Both the position numbers and the translations under genes were made by a program. Under the pieces are notes generated by a model. The model did not search any database and was not told the DNA's origin. It was given only the letters and a program-made list of their open reading frames with translations. A DNA stretch of 64,000 bases from Protonemura montana (taxonomy: Eukaryota; Arthropoda; Insecta; Plecoptera; Nemouridae). The DNA lies in assembly GCA_947568835.1 (NCBI GenBank), contig OX387603.1:19182651-19246650 (forward strand), written 5' to 3'. Positions 1-12,175 of this stretch are shown here, one piece after another; position 1 is the stretch's first letter, and the number at the start of each line of letters is the position of its first letter.

Positions 1-3000
1 GACTCAGCGATTCACTCGGCGTACTCGTACTCGTCGCCGACGCAGAGCCCGGTGACTTCGCGGCACGGTTCTGTGACAGGATTCAGTTCGCCCTACACGC
101 CGTCGCTGTCGCGCAACAACTCTGACGCATCACAGTACGGGGGGTCACAGCACAGCAGCTGTTACAGCTACTCGTCGGTTTCTGTTTCGCCAACGCAGTT
201 CTCGCCAACGCATTCGCCGATTCAGGTAGCCTGTGATGTGTGCTTCTCTAAGTGGTCCTGAAGGTGATTGCTCAGCCAGTGACGAGAAAGTTACAAAGTG
301 TGTAACTAGTAGCTTCATACTTTAGATGGCACCTCTTGCTATTTTTTAAATTTTTTAGTACGTACCTACTAGGTATTACCGTAATCCCATTTATCAAATC
401 CAGTAGCTCTTTGATCTGTTTTTGAATTCATTATAAAATGTAGAATTATTTTGGTCAAGAAAAATGTTGCGGTAGCAATTCCTCGCAGCCTGTTGTTCGA
501 TTCATATTTAATTTGTAAATGACTTGCCAATGCTTCATAGTTAAGCATTTTTTTTAAACATGATAAGATTTTAAATTGATTAAATGTTTTGTGATGGCTA
601 CAATAGTTTCTATCCTGGATGATTGTAGAACAATTAAAGTCCCCGGTATTAAGAAAGTATTGTGTGCTCATGTGCCTCCGTTTGATTCCAGTCGCGGCAC
701 ACACATGCAGGCTTCCCGTCGCCCGTAATGCCCCGCGGCTCCGACTGCTCACCCCTGCACGTCATGTCTGCAAACGGACACGTGTACGGTGTATCTCGTG
801 GGCCGTTGGTTGCAGTTGACGAAGCTCTGCTGCTTGACGGAGCATCCACCGACACAAACGGTATGCGCATGAGCTCGAGTTGGATTCGGCATTCACTGTA
901 ACTTCTTGGGTTTGTCTTAACACGACAAAAACGGAACAAAAACAAAATCAGAACGAAATGACTGGGGTCGTTCCAATTGCCACTATGGTACATACTGGTA
1001 TATAGTGGTATATATATCTACGTCCATACACTATGGTAATGCTTTAGGCTATACATATTCTGTTTACATAGTGCTGTTGTAGCATATTCACTATCATGTT
1101 AAAAGCATAAGAGAAGGTGGGAGTGGGTGGGTAAGGGTCAATGAGTAGGGACTCAATTTCAAGAATCCTTGTAATCATGGGTCTCTTTCATTGCCTTCAC
1201 CAGGGAATTTTAGCTTCTTAAAAACTGATTTTCTCTAGCATTAAAAACAGCAAAACCAGCATTCAATTCCTAGAATTCTTTACGTCTTACTGGTTTCCGT
1301 ATGCCGTTCGAAGGATTGATGGCTGAAGTGTTTTGTGCAGATGAGCGAGACGGTGGTGAGGACAAGCTGTCGTCGTTGTCCTCGGAGCTTGGCCAGCATT
1401 CGGGACTGGTAGCGCCCCCTGGCATTTCCCGGCAGCAGCTCATCAACAGGTGCGATGGTGCTCGACGTATTTGTCAGGCATCGAAAGCTCTGGCCTGCTC
1501 AGAACTGTGTATAGTTTTGTCACATTAGTATTGCAAAAGCAGAATATGATCAAGACAATAAATCTATTGAAACTAAAAGGCTGGCATATTAATTGCTTGT
1601 AAGATGAAATTGTAACTAAATGTGGCAAAAGATTGCTTGTATTTGACAATTATATATTTTTTGAAATTTGTTCCCCAATCACAGCATGCTAGCAATGATT
1701 TTGAGCCTTGCCACTTCATGACCCTAAGAGACGAATGCAGTTGCCAGCCCCAAAAAATGCATGATGCAATTTCAACTTCAGTTACATTAACCTTTACTAC
1801 CAATCTATTACGCTAATATCTAATAATGTGCACCTTTTGCTCATTTGGAGCAAGTTGCAGTTGAATATAATTTACACTTGGCTTCTTGTGAACATACTAT
1901 AACGTGGAGCTGTGCTGTCTGAGACTGAGCTGTTGTCATATGTTGCAGCCCTTGTCCAATCTGCGGTGATAAAATCTCTGGCTTCCATTACGGCATCTTC
2001 TCGTGCGAGAGCTGCAAGGGCTTCTTCAAGCGTACTGTGCAGAACCGCAAGAACTATGTTTGCTTGCGAGGCTCGTCATGTCCCGTAACGATAGCGACAA
2101 GGAAAAAGTGTCCTGCGTGCCGCTTCGAGAAATGCCTCAAGATGGGAATGAAACTGGAAGGTATGCTTTGAGTTCAGTTGCATAGTTCATATTAGGCATG
2201 TGACATTTTTCTTGGATTAAGGTAGGTAAAGCTGAATTGCTGTCACATATTATGTCTGTCTATCTTGTGTCTATCATGAATATACCATGCAAATGTCAAC
2301 CGTATAGTTATGAGTGGAAAAAGGGTCATCCTGATATATCAACTCTTAACCACATGGGTTAGTAGTGAGTACGTTATATTCCAGAAATCCGTGGTTGCTT
2401 GATGCCCGTGGAAAGATTTAACAAGAACAGGCTGTGCGCTGGCTGGAACTAGACATACCAGGCGGAGACCATTTTTTAAGGGAAAATTTTGCCAAAATTG
2501 CTTGTTTTTTTTTAATGTGAAGGCTCTTTAGCTAAAACCACAGCGCAAGATATTGGTTTTTGGCATGATAGCTTGTAGATGAAGCCCATGATTTGGAATT
2601 TTTGAGCCATTTTTCATTTGAAACGGAAATTTGTCGGTGAAAAAAAAGAGTGCAACTAACATCAACATTGTCTTTGCAGCGATCCGCGAGGATCGAACGC
2701 GAGGCGGCCGAAGCACGTACCAGTGTTCGTACACGCTTCCCGCGAGCCTGGCCGCGCCCCCCGGCGGCGACCAAGGGCACAAGATGTTTGCCCCCTCTGG
2801 TGACCCCCAGGTGAAGCTGGAGGCACCAGATTTGGGGGCCATCGCCGGGACGAGTGCCGATGGTCAACCCTTGCACTCTCGGCACTCGGACAAGATTGCT
2901 GTCCCTCAATTATTGCAAGTGAGTCGATTGGACGACCAGGGTAGAGATCAAGTAACATTTTTGCTAGAGATAACAAACATAAGGTTAATGATAATCAGGG

Positions 3001-6000
3001 TTAATGATTGTTATTTAACGAGATAATGTTTGTAATCTTCAACAAAAAAGTTACATGATCGATACCATGCTTGCCATTGGATACTGTGTGTGCTTGAACA
3101 ACTCCGAGAGTTTTATTGTTGGATATGGACGTTGACTGCTATTTTGTTTTCTATAAATTTAAGCATTCAGGTTTAGCTCAGTTGACATAACAGACAAGAC
3201 AGGAGTCAAGATTAAGACATTTTAATGTGCCGTAACACAGTAGATAGTCGCACATTAACCAAAACAACACTATTTTCAATCCAACCAAAGAGTTCAAGCT
3301 TTTAAAGTTCTTCTACTTCTAGTAAAAAATTAGTAAAACATTTCTGCTCAGTTTTATTACCTACAATTTTGATGCCCATATTTTCCCTGCTCTTTTCGTC
3401 GCTATTGACAGATTTTACTGTGAGCTAAAAACTTGCATTTACCGTCAACAAACCCAAAACTGATGTCGTGTTTCATTGACAGGAAATAATGGATGTGGAA
3501 CACCTTTGGCACTACAACGAGTCAGAGGCAGGCAAGATGTCTTCCGCGCACGGAACCGCTCACCAGAGCAACGGCAGCGGGCCCAGCAACGGCGCTAGCA
3601 ATGGCCCTAGCAACGGGAACACTAGCCGCCGGGACAACCCGGACTTCCTCACAAACCTGTGCAAGATCGCCGACCACCGACTGTACAGGCTCGTCAAGTG
3701 GTGCAAAAGTCTGCCGCTCTTCAAAAACATTTCGGTGAGGAAACTTGCCTTGCCTATCACTGGGTTTGTAAGTTTGTAAGACGTATCTACTTCTACGGCA
3801 GAAATGGTAGCTGCTACTAGTTGAAGTCGTCTTCTTGTTGAGTATTATAAATGTTTATTTTGCTCTTTGTTGTGGATTACTCGTATTTTAGACTGGTTTA
3901 CAATCAGTTCATCATCTTCAATTGAAATAACATTTATTGGCATTTAAAATGCCAATTATTTTCTTTAAAAGTAGGGCTGCAACTGCCCTGGAGAAAGAAA
4001 TACTGATACTAGGTGTTGGGTTAATTTGTTCAGTTGAACTTTCTCAACAGACGTAGGAACTCTATGATTTTCAATGGATGAATTTCAAATTTCCTTACTG
4101 AAGTACTTGTTTTTAATTAATGCATTATTAAAACTGCCAGTTAGAGTACTTGAAACTCTGTCCAGTGAAACATGCTCTGAATAGTAGGGGAGCGAGGCTG
4201 CAAAAATATGCGTCCGAACTGGGATTGCCGGTTGGGTGCTTTATCAACTTCCTGAACTTATTTTAGTGGACACAGGCATGTTTGAGTAGTTTCTTCTCTT
4301 TCTTTGTGTCAATAAATGTGTAGGGCAGAGGGAAGATGGAAGAAGGAAAGAAGAGGAAGAAGAAACTTACTGAGGCTGAAAGGGTGGTGGTGGTTACTTA
4401 TTTGTAACCTTTTTGGGTACCTCCTTTCTTCTTCCCCATTACTTCTACCAGCCTATTGCCACTATTGGTGGTGGTGGTTAGTTATTTTGTCACCTATTGC
4501 CACTATTACCTTAGAATTAGTAGATTGTTCTCAGACCATAATTACCAGACTAACCCGGAACCTCTTTCCACCAGATTGATGACCAGATCTCGCTGCTAAT
4601 CAACGCATGGTGTGAGCTGCTGCTGTTCTCGTGCTGTTTTCGCTCGATGTCGACGCCGGGCGAGATCCGTGTCAGCCTCGGCAAGTCGATATCACTGCAG
4701 CAGGCCCGCGACCTTGGGCTGGGTGCCTGCATCGAGCGTATGCTCAACTTCACTGAGCACCTGCGGCGACTGCGCGTCGACAAGTACGAGTATGTCGCCA
4801 TGAAGGTCATCGTACTGCTCACTTCAGGTGAGGAATCGCTGCGTTCGTTATGTTATTTTACTGTTGTTGTGTTCCGTATGCTTAAAAGGTAGGTTAGTAG
4901 ATCAGATGAGTAGATCTATAGAGAAGGGTCTTTTGATGCCATGTGCATGTGCTATATTTACAGGTAAATCTTGGTATATGTGGCTTTTTTTCTGAAGCAC
5001 ATTTGTGAAAGTTTAGGAAAGCAAAACTTTCCAGTTGAAATAGGAAATTAAATTGCATAGACACTCAACATAGATTTCCTAAAATATGTCAATATTTGAG
5101 AAACATCATCACTGTGCTATGCACGGATTGGAACCTTATGGCATGATTTATAAATAGCAAATAGCTGTGCAAATTGTAATTCTAAATAAATAATAAAAAT
5201 AACAAACAAGCTGGCAACATGCGGTAACGTGCAATGACGATGCTTGTGTTAAAGATGCCAATGACCTGCGCGAGTGCGAGAAAGTCCGAGCCTCCCAGGA
5301 GAAGGCGCTAGAGGCGCTGCAGCACTACACGCTGGCGCATTACCCAGATATACCGTCCAAGTTCGGAGAACTGCTGCTGAGGATCCCGGAGCTGCAGCGC
5401 ACGTGCCAAGTAAGGATATTTTTATTCTCCTATTATTCCAGCAACCTTGCTGGTTGATCACGGTTAATTGATGCTAGAAAGGGTAGTTTCAACATTAGAA
5501 CAAACATTTTAACTGATTTGAAAAGACTCTAAGCCAAATGTAATGGTGTTTTAAAATTTTCGAAATTCAGTTATTAGCATCAGACGAATTTTTGAATTAG
5601 TGGCTCTGGTATTAGCAATTCTCGGAACATTTTTATCGCAAATCTGCTTATACATTCAGTAGTGTTTTGTTCCAAATCACATCGCCAGACACCCTCTTGA
5701 TACACTCCCCTTTTGCTGCAGTAGAAAATTTGTGGAAAGGGAAAATGAACACCGCCTCCTGATCACTCCCCCGGATACTTTTAACACTGTCCTCTATACA
5801 AGTATTGAACCAAATATTCAAAGGTGTGGCACGTTCTAAACCTTATTGGAAAAAGTCAGATAAAAGCCAAACCTTTGAAAACAAGGTTTAATTGATAACT
5901 ATAGTATTTTCAGGATAAAAACCACCAGTAAAAATGATCGACACAGCCTTAGCTCATGTGGGTGAATGTTGCTAGAAGGCTGATCTTGTTTAAAAAATAC

Positions 6001-6377
6001 CATATCTTATATGCCAATTGGTTTGCATTACTGTTAGGCTTTAATTAGATTTCGAAATGTGTAGTTGAAAAGGGCCCTGTATTTTTTTTTTACATTATTT
6101 AAAAAAAAAAAAGCAGCAAATAACCCACAGTCATTACTGTGATTAAAATTGAGAGAACTTGGTCAAGCTTGGCAGGTAATGCAAGGTTAACAAATTTGTA
6201 CAATTTTACTTTGGTGGCCGCCACTGCAACTTACAGACGGCCGAATTCCGGAATGTCTCACTAAATGAAGAAAACCTTTCTTTCTAGGTTGGTAAGGAGA
6301 TGCTCTCGATAAAGAATAAAGAAGGCGAAGGTCCGAGCTTCAATTTGTTGATGGAGCTATTGCGAGGCGATCATTGA
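1..6377 (+). CDS. Hr39: Hr39-type nuclear receptor (NR5B), 5'-partial, nine exons
   Basis: Exons 1-225, 692-860, 1341-1449, 1949-2160, 2680-2918, 3483-3734, 4575-4827, 5255-5409 and 6288-6377; all introns are GT-AG and all junction phases agree, giving 567 residues to the TGA at 6375. The visible N-terminus is Ser/Thr/Tyr-rich. The two-zinc-finger DNA-binding domain is at residues 170-238, with P-box CESCKG near 187-192. The FTZ-F1 box ([15 protein letters not shown]) follows at 239-259, the hallmark of NR5 receptors that bind DNA as monomers. The ligand-binding domain runs from about 316 to the end, with [13 protein letters not shown], a low-complexity Ser/Asn/Gly insert after helix 1, and a terminal AF-2 helix ([12 protein letters not shown]). 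The finger wording and the C-terminus match insect HR39 rather than FTZ-F1. In flies Hr39 acts in steroid-linked development and reproductive glands; that role is family knowledge. The start codon lies left of the window. Confidence 0.95.
692..860 (+). other. Hr39: Hr39 second visible exon (inferred by phase)
   Basis: Without this exon the first exon (ends in phase 0 at 225) cannot join the exon at 1341, which needs one leftover base; a direct join hits a stop. The stretch has an acceptor (tttgattccag), 169 open bases in phase 0 and a donor (aaacg|gtatgc) leaving a single G, which restores Asp with the next exon. It is GC-rich compared with its flanks. It encodes 56 residues of the poorly conserved N-terminal region, so homology cannot confirm it; the support is splice sites, phase and composition. 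Confidence 0.75.
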
Positions 6378-8058
6378 TTGAAGTCGCGGTTTGCGGCCGA
6401 CTTTATTAAACATGCACATCGATAATCGTTTCGGTTCCACGCATCAAAATAACAATTGATATTATATCGATAAGAACATATTTCCCAGGACTTCATTTTC
6501 TGTTAAAAATTGGATTTGCAGCCTTTGATGTTGGGAGCTGGACCAATCATGGACCAACCTGACATGATTTTTATTTGGCAAACCAAGTTGCCAAAATGAC
6601 CATATGCCAATTTTTTGTCATTGCATCAGTTACGGATTGCCATTTTTTTTTAAATATATTTCTCAGCAGTGACCTCTAAGACCTGATTTTTTTAAGGTCG
6701 AAAACAGAACCACTTTCTGCTGGTAATTTGCAGTACTTAACCATCTACGGATTAAATTTTTTTAAACTTCCTCGACTCGTGGAACTGACGTGGTTTTTGA
6801 TTTGTGTTTGATATCGCCGATTGCACTGTCATGCCACGTGCCTTTGCATTCAGGCTGGAACTCGAACAGACGTTTGAAATAGTGCGAACGCGGAACACAA
6901 TGTTGCTAGTGGCGATGTGTAGATTTTTTGGTGGTGGCTAAAAGTGGCACGTTTTTTACCACTCGTTTTGTTTTATATGCTGAAAATAATAACGCGAACC
7001 ATTTAAAAAAGAAAATGTACTTAGAGAGTATTTGCAGGTGGAAATTTTATATTATGAGGAAATTAGTAAAGCGAGCGTATAGTTATGTTTCGGAGCCGAA
7101 TGAGCAAAAATGTTTATTATTCATATTTTATATTTTGTTGTACTTTTCAATGTACATAGCTTGTGATTAGTGAATGAGTGTGCGTTTCATTCTATGTTGT
7201 GTCCTCTGACGACATATAATTTTTTCCCCTTTTTTTGTATTACCTATTTAAAATACTACTTATTTACATTGTGACTTTTTTTACAGAATTATTATAATAT
7301 TGAAGGAGTAGATGATTATTTGATTTTATGTTACATAATGATGCAATTTTTTTTTAGAAATTGCAGCAAAAACGTGCTTGAAAAGCTGTTTTTAGTAGAG
7401 GACTGGTTGGTTTTTCTAATTGCAGCATGAAACATTATGCAATACTGTTCCATGATTTTTTGTCTTTTTCTAATGGTACCCTGTGAATTTGTAATAGCTC
7501 ACGAATGGTACATCGTTTGGCTGCTTTCGTTAAGCAGCCGTCTTGGTTTATTTATAACGTAAAAGAGAGATCAGATCTTTAAAACTGTTAATTGTAGCTT
7601 CAACTAGTGTGTCTCAATTCAATTTTCAACGATCATTTTGTGAGCTTTGTCAACAAGTATTAATTATGCTGTAAACAAACTGTAGACAGATTTGACATGT
7701 CTATTTTCTCCTGAATACAGTTGATGATTGATCTTTCCTGCTCTAAATAAAAGTGAACCAGATTGAACATTTAATACCTCTAGCCTTAGCGATTGCTTAC
7801 GAAACCTTAATCCAATTTGCTTCCTCATTGTGCAATCATGTTTATGTAAGCCACCTTCAAAGATGCCTGAGGTACTAAAGTACAGAGCCTTGGGGACCTC
7901 GAAGGTTGCGAGTCTAGGCTAGGTTTCCAAAAAGTTAGTTGTCACTGGATGACTCGATAAATATTCAAAACAGGAAACATTTTTGTGAAATTAATGTATT
8001 TATGCTTTAAAGCTTGAAAGTAATTTAAAATGTAGGTACATATTGTTATTTTGGATTT
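6378..8058 (+). other. Hr39 3' untranslated region and downstream AT-rich sequence
   Basis: No coding potential was seen. Canonical AATAAA occurs at 7746-7751, followed by a T-rich region, and is a possible polyadenylation signal; many A/T-rich hexamers make the true end uncertain. A GC-biased stretch at about 6760-6930 holds no recognisable feature. Confidence 0.35.
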
Positions 8059-8310
8059 ACATGAATTTGTGGAGGAATCCTGTTGTTCGAGTTGTACCGT
8101 CCTTCGGAAGGGACGTTAAGTCGGTAATCCCCTTGGTGGTGTTCGACAGGAGTAGGCTATGTGCCGGCTCAGGGTTTCCCCTCTTCCCTTTTAGGCTAGC
8201 TTAGGTTCATCATCATCATCATCATCCACTCATTCACCGACGCCATTAAACCAGTGCCGCATGGCCAGATGTCAAAACAGTGCGTCGTTAAACACCACAA
8301 AATAAATAAT
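8059..8310 (+). mobile_element. 5S-SINE family copy A, 5'-truncated
   Basis: It matches the body and tail of the SINE copies near 22.1, 23.9 and 41.0 kb: the block around ccgtccttcggaagggacg, the gacaggagtaggctatgtg block, a CAT-trinucleotide run, and the tail cactcattcaccgacgcc through tcaaaacagtgcgtcgttaa. The 5S rRNA-derived head is missing. The 3' end is AT-rich (ccacaaaataaataat). Confidence 0.85.
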
Positions 8311-9404
8311 TTTTACGATTTTACTTGTTAAGCTTTTTGCGATGGATTGGAATTGATGGGTTTTTGGGTTTTTTCTGGGGGATCATTGGGTTTAGTGCGA
8401 AACACGTTGCGTGAGCGACACTTTTCGTGCGCGACACTTCACCTGGTGTGTGCCACAGGTAGGTATGGGACAGAGCTTCTGTTGATACATTTTCAATATC
8501 TTGTGGTGTATTGACCGTTTATAATTCGATTTAAACTAAGTAATACTAATTAATAATGAACAATTAATAAATAATTGGTTTTATTATGTTTGTTGGATAA
8601 AAATTAAATGAGCAAATTTACTAGTGAACTAGAGAAAATTTAATTATTTTGAGTAATGGTTCGGAGCAAAGTGCTTACTTGTGTTCAAGCAAGCATTGAG
8701 CAACCCGTCAATTAGCGTAGCCCGGCATTAGCTTAAAATAATATCGTACTATCTCTGCACTCGTGGTTTAGCACTCTGCAGACCCAAGTTATAAGGCGTC
8801 GACTGTCATCTATATGCCCCAGTGACGAATATGGCTGATGGAACCGACCGAATACGAGTGCGTGGAATTAATTCACACGTGTAAGTTGATGCGACTGCAC
8901 ACAGGTAGCGCTGGTGTAGCGAAATCAAGTTAACTCCAGTAGCTAATCAAGCAATCGTGGCAGTGAAGTACAGGAGAAGCTAGTAGAATTTACTGCGTCA
9001 ATCACTGGCGTCGTGGGGTGATCCTCTACTCTGAGGACCCGGACGGGGTGATCCTAGCCTCAATGAACAATGAGCAGCATCATTGCTGCATTCATTGCTG
9101 TTCAATGAACAGCATCATGGTGTGCGTAGATCCTGCACTTGCCTGATTGCAGGAGGCTCACACTCGCACTATCCAGCCGTGGCCGCTCATCACGATGGTT
9201 CTGGGTGGTGAAATGTGTAACCTTAGTGGCTATTTGGCAAGTTCTAACTTATGGATTGATGAACAATTCAACGTAGCTTTTAATTGTAGCACATATCGGT
9301 CTTTGACAAGGGATTCCAGGTGAATTATTTTTGCGAGATAGAAGATGTCTGCGATAGGTTGTACTACAAATATATCCAATCGTTCGTCGTTATCATATCC
9401 GTCT
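8311..9404. other. Intergenic, no gene seen
   Basis: No supported coding region. A GC-richer patch at about 8780-9200 contains a repeated ggggtgatcct (two copies near 9015 and 9045) and small inverted repeats around 9060-9120 built from aatgaacag/ctgttcatt words. Nothing is recognisable. Confidence 0.4.
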
Positions 9405-10450
9405 TGGTGGCTCAGTGGTAGAACTGCTAAGTTGATAATGTCAATGTTTGAGCGGACCCGATTCGTATCCGCTCCGATACCGACAATTTTACAATTGGCG
9501 ATCTCGAGCTCAGCTATGTGTTGGTGGCTTCAGTTTATATGTTAATGTACAGCAAGCAACGCACTGGGTGCGAATCCCAGTTCCACCTTCGACGACGTTT
9601 CATTTTGCCTCCTTTTGGGCGTACGTATTAGACACTAGCGAAATTGCCGTGCGCTCGTGGCGCTTCGCGCCACTCGCGCACGGCAATTTCGCGGGACGTT
9701 CCCACGACCCCAGACCCCACCTAACCCCGTGTGCAGCTCCTAAGTCTAGGAATAGGTGCATAGGAACGTCGATGAGAGTGACAAATTGTTTACATATTTT
9801 TCAAGCAGCGCAACCTGTTGGCAGAATCTGGTAATTCGCTCTGGACTTGTAAAACAATCGTGGTAGGCTTCGGAGGGGCGAAAGTTGGATACCAAGGTGT
9901 CGGTTAAACCAAAATGGAATCTAGACGGGGATCGATCGCTTCACTTCTAGACGCTATGTGAGCACATTACCATCACGGCCACAATGCCTCTCAAAAACTG
10001 ACCGGAGAATAATCATAAACAATCAATCAACAGGCGGAACTCAATCTCAAAAAGTACTGCAGCCAGCGAAGGCGACGGGATTCGAACGTCGAAGAGAACT
10101 CTCCCCTCATACCGGCTTGAATACGCACGAACGTTCAGTCGCACGACTATGCGGACATTCGGTTAACAATGTATTCTTGTAACTTAGTAACTGAATCTTC
10201 GATAGTGCTGCGACAATCAGCAAAACTATCTGCAGCTAACCGGATTCGAACCAGGTCCAAGACGAACTTGCTGCCACTGACCAAGCAATATTACAACTGA
10301 GCCAACCCGACGATAACAACAACTGGGAGCGATTGTATATATCAATGAAACACCTTACAAAATCACAAATTTCCTTCTTGGGAGAGGGATTTGATCTCGA
10401 GGCTTGAGCGCGTGACACCCGTCACCCTTACCGCTTGAACACACGACCTG
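9405..10450. repeat. Cluster of degenerate tRNA-like sequences
   Basis: Several Pol III-like boxes occur within 1 kb: an A-box-like tggctcagtggtagaa near 9409; a B-box-like gggtgcgaatcccag near 9570; on the minus strand gttcgaatcccgtcg near 10075; and on the minus strand a longer tRNA-like stretch at about 10235-10315 with A-box-like ggctcagttgtaa and B-box-like ggttcgaatcc. None gives a clean cloverleaf by eye, so these are read as tRNA pseudogenes or heads of old tRNA-derived SINEs, not functional tRNAs. Confidence 0.4.
9638..9692. repeat. Long near-perfect hairpin
   Basis: Two 26-nt arms (9638-9663 and 9667-9692) are inverted complements with two mismatches and are separated by only three bases. 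The arms are GC-rich (gcgaaattgccgtgcgctc) in AT-rich surroundings. No transposon termini are evident. It could be a foldback element, a recent palindromic duplication or an RNA hairpin. Confidence 0.8.
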
Positions 10451-11709
10451 CCTGTCGATTTGATCGATGATATTTAGTCGATTCGATATTCTATAAATTA
10501 TACCGTACTTAGAAATTTAAGATTTTCATATTTATTTTATCTGAAGAAAACATTAAATTTTTTACCTTTACAATTGATTACAATAAAATCACTAAACTCC
10601 CTTTCTATGTATATTACTGATTTCCGTTCAATGAGGTTTTCTTGATTGCCTGCTTACACTGTGCTACAAATCTGAAACCTAAAATCTGGTATAAAAATGC
10701 TGTTTCGACAGCCACGATGGCATTAAACAATGTACAAAGTTTATATTATCCTTATATTGGATGACAAGGAAATTATCGGTGTAATTTTTCATGATATGTG
10801 ACCGATTAAATGAAAATAGCTGCAACAAAATATTCACACATTTTAGCATAATGTGCTGGATTAATAATAAATTAGTCATAATTTTAATAATCATTAAATT
10901 AATCATAATTTTAATAAAAATTAAATGAATGATTAACAACAAAACTAGGCGATTATATTTTCTGTATCACAACATAATGTAATTTAATATTTCGTTAGAA
11001 TCAGATAAAATAAACGCATTGTCGATCGATAATATTCTGCTTCACTTATCGCTATGAGAAAAATAACATAATAAATGTTTATAAACAAAAGTTCACTGTA
11101 AGGTAACTTGTTAGAAATAAATATTCAAACTCGAAGATTTAACGTCAAATAGAATAGAGAGAAAATATCGTAACAAAATGCGTTCATATTTAATTTTAGT
11201 CACACCAAAGGCCAACAAATGTAACAAAATAACATTATAAAATTAACAATTAAACAATATAATCTTAGTTCACACGTACCTCATTGAAATTTTCCGAGCC
11301 CTGAACAGCTAGACCATAAGCGGTACACCTGCGTACAGTCTTCCAGCCTATACGTACGGCGTGACGCAGTTTCATCGACATCGAAAAACGCAGCTCAAGC
11401 TTCGAAATAAACTGACTTGTGTATTAGGCGAGCAGACAGTAAAAGAGGTATGTGCTGTTGTACCTGTTGTTTGACAAATCATTAAGATTGTTAAATCAGT
11501 AACCATCGCTAAGCGTACGGTTTGCCAAGCAGGCAGCGTACGCGGTTGATGCGCTAGAGGAACGCGTTCAAATCTGACCCGCCGGTCACTTTTTTGATAT
11601 CAAATTGAAGTTCTTTTATTATTTTTCTGAAGTCAAAATATTAAAATACATTGAGAAAACTAAAAGATATTACGTTTTAATATTAGGAAAGAAAGATTGA
11701 CATTTTTTG
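10451..11709. other. AT-rich intergenic, no gene seen
   Basis: Very AT-rich sequence with many stops in all frames. At about 11520-11595 there is a tRNA-3'-half-like stretch (gcgttcaaatctgacc), too short and diverged to call. The rest shows nothing recognisable. Confidence 0.4.
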
Positions 11710-11892
11710 GAAAAATGATGAGAATGGAGGAAGAAAGATTGCCAAGAAAGAAGAGGACGAAGACGAAGAGGAAACCAAGAGAAAAGTGGATAAAAAAAGT
11801 ACAAGCAGATATGGAGGAAAGAGGTGGGAAATAAAATGAAGTAGAAGTGAAAGAAAGCTGGCTAAGGAAGTATATGAAAGAAGTTGGTGAAT
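11710..11892 (+). pseudogene. LINE C-terminal remnant, frameshifted
   Basis: From 11715 the + strand reads RMEEERLPRKK, then PREKWIKKVQADMEERG up to a TAA at 11832. That pattern (RM-x-ERLP, Lys/Arg-rich linker, PR-x-KW-x-x-x-V-x-x-DM-x-x-RG) is the familiar C-terminal tail of many non-LTR retrotransposon polyproteins. After a frame change the reading continues with ESWLRKYMKEVG to a stop near 11890. Only about 60 codons remain. Family assignment is from recognition of the pattern and needs a search. Confidence 0.5.
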
Positions 11893-12144
11893 GAAAAGGA
11901 GTATGAAAAGGAGCATGCATTTTGGCACAATCAAGTTAAATGCCTCAAATGAAATATTTTCTACCTGTAATGGATGAACAGTAAAACTGATTCAAAAAAA
12001 GTCCTTGCGCTGTAGATGAGCGTATTTTATTGTGTACTTTATTTTTCTTTGGAAAGGGGTACCCCGCATGATTCTTGAATCAAGCGCATGTATCACTGAA
12101 TATATATATAGTGCTCTATACAATCTGTGTTCAGCATTCTAATG

Positions 12145-12175
12145 ATTTATTTATTTATTTATTTATTTATTTATT
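12145..12175. repeat. (ATTT)n microsatellite, tail of the adjacent LINE
   Basis: Roughly eight ATTT units. It sits exactly at the 3' end of the minus-strand LINE fragment, so it is best read as that element's tail and not as an independent microsatellite. Confidence 0.9.

Noticed and set aside
2528..2976. Overlapping minus-strand open frames of 104-125 codons
   Set aside because: They are shadows of the Hr39 exon at 2680-2918, whose + strand reading matches the FTZ-F1 box.
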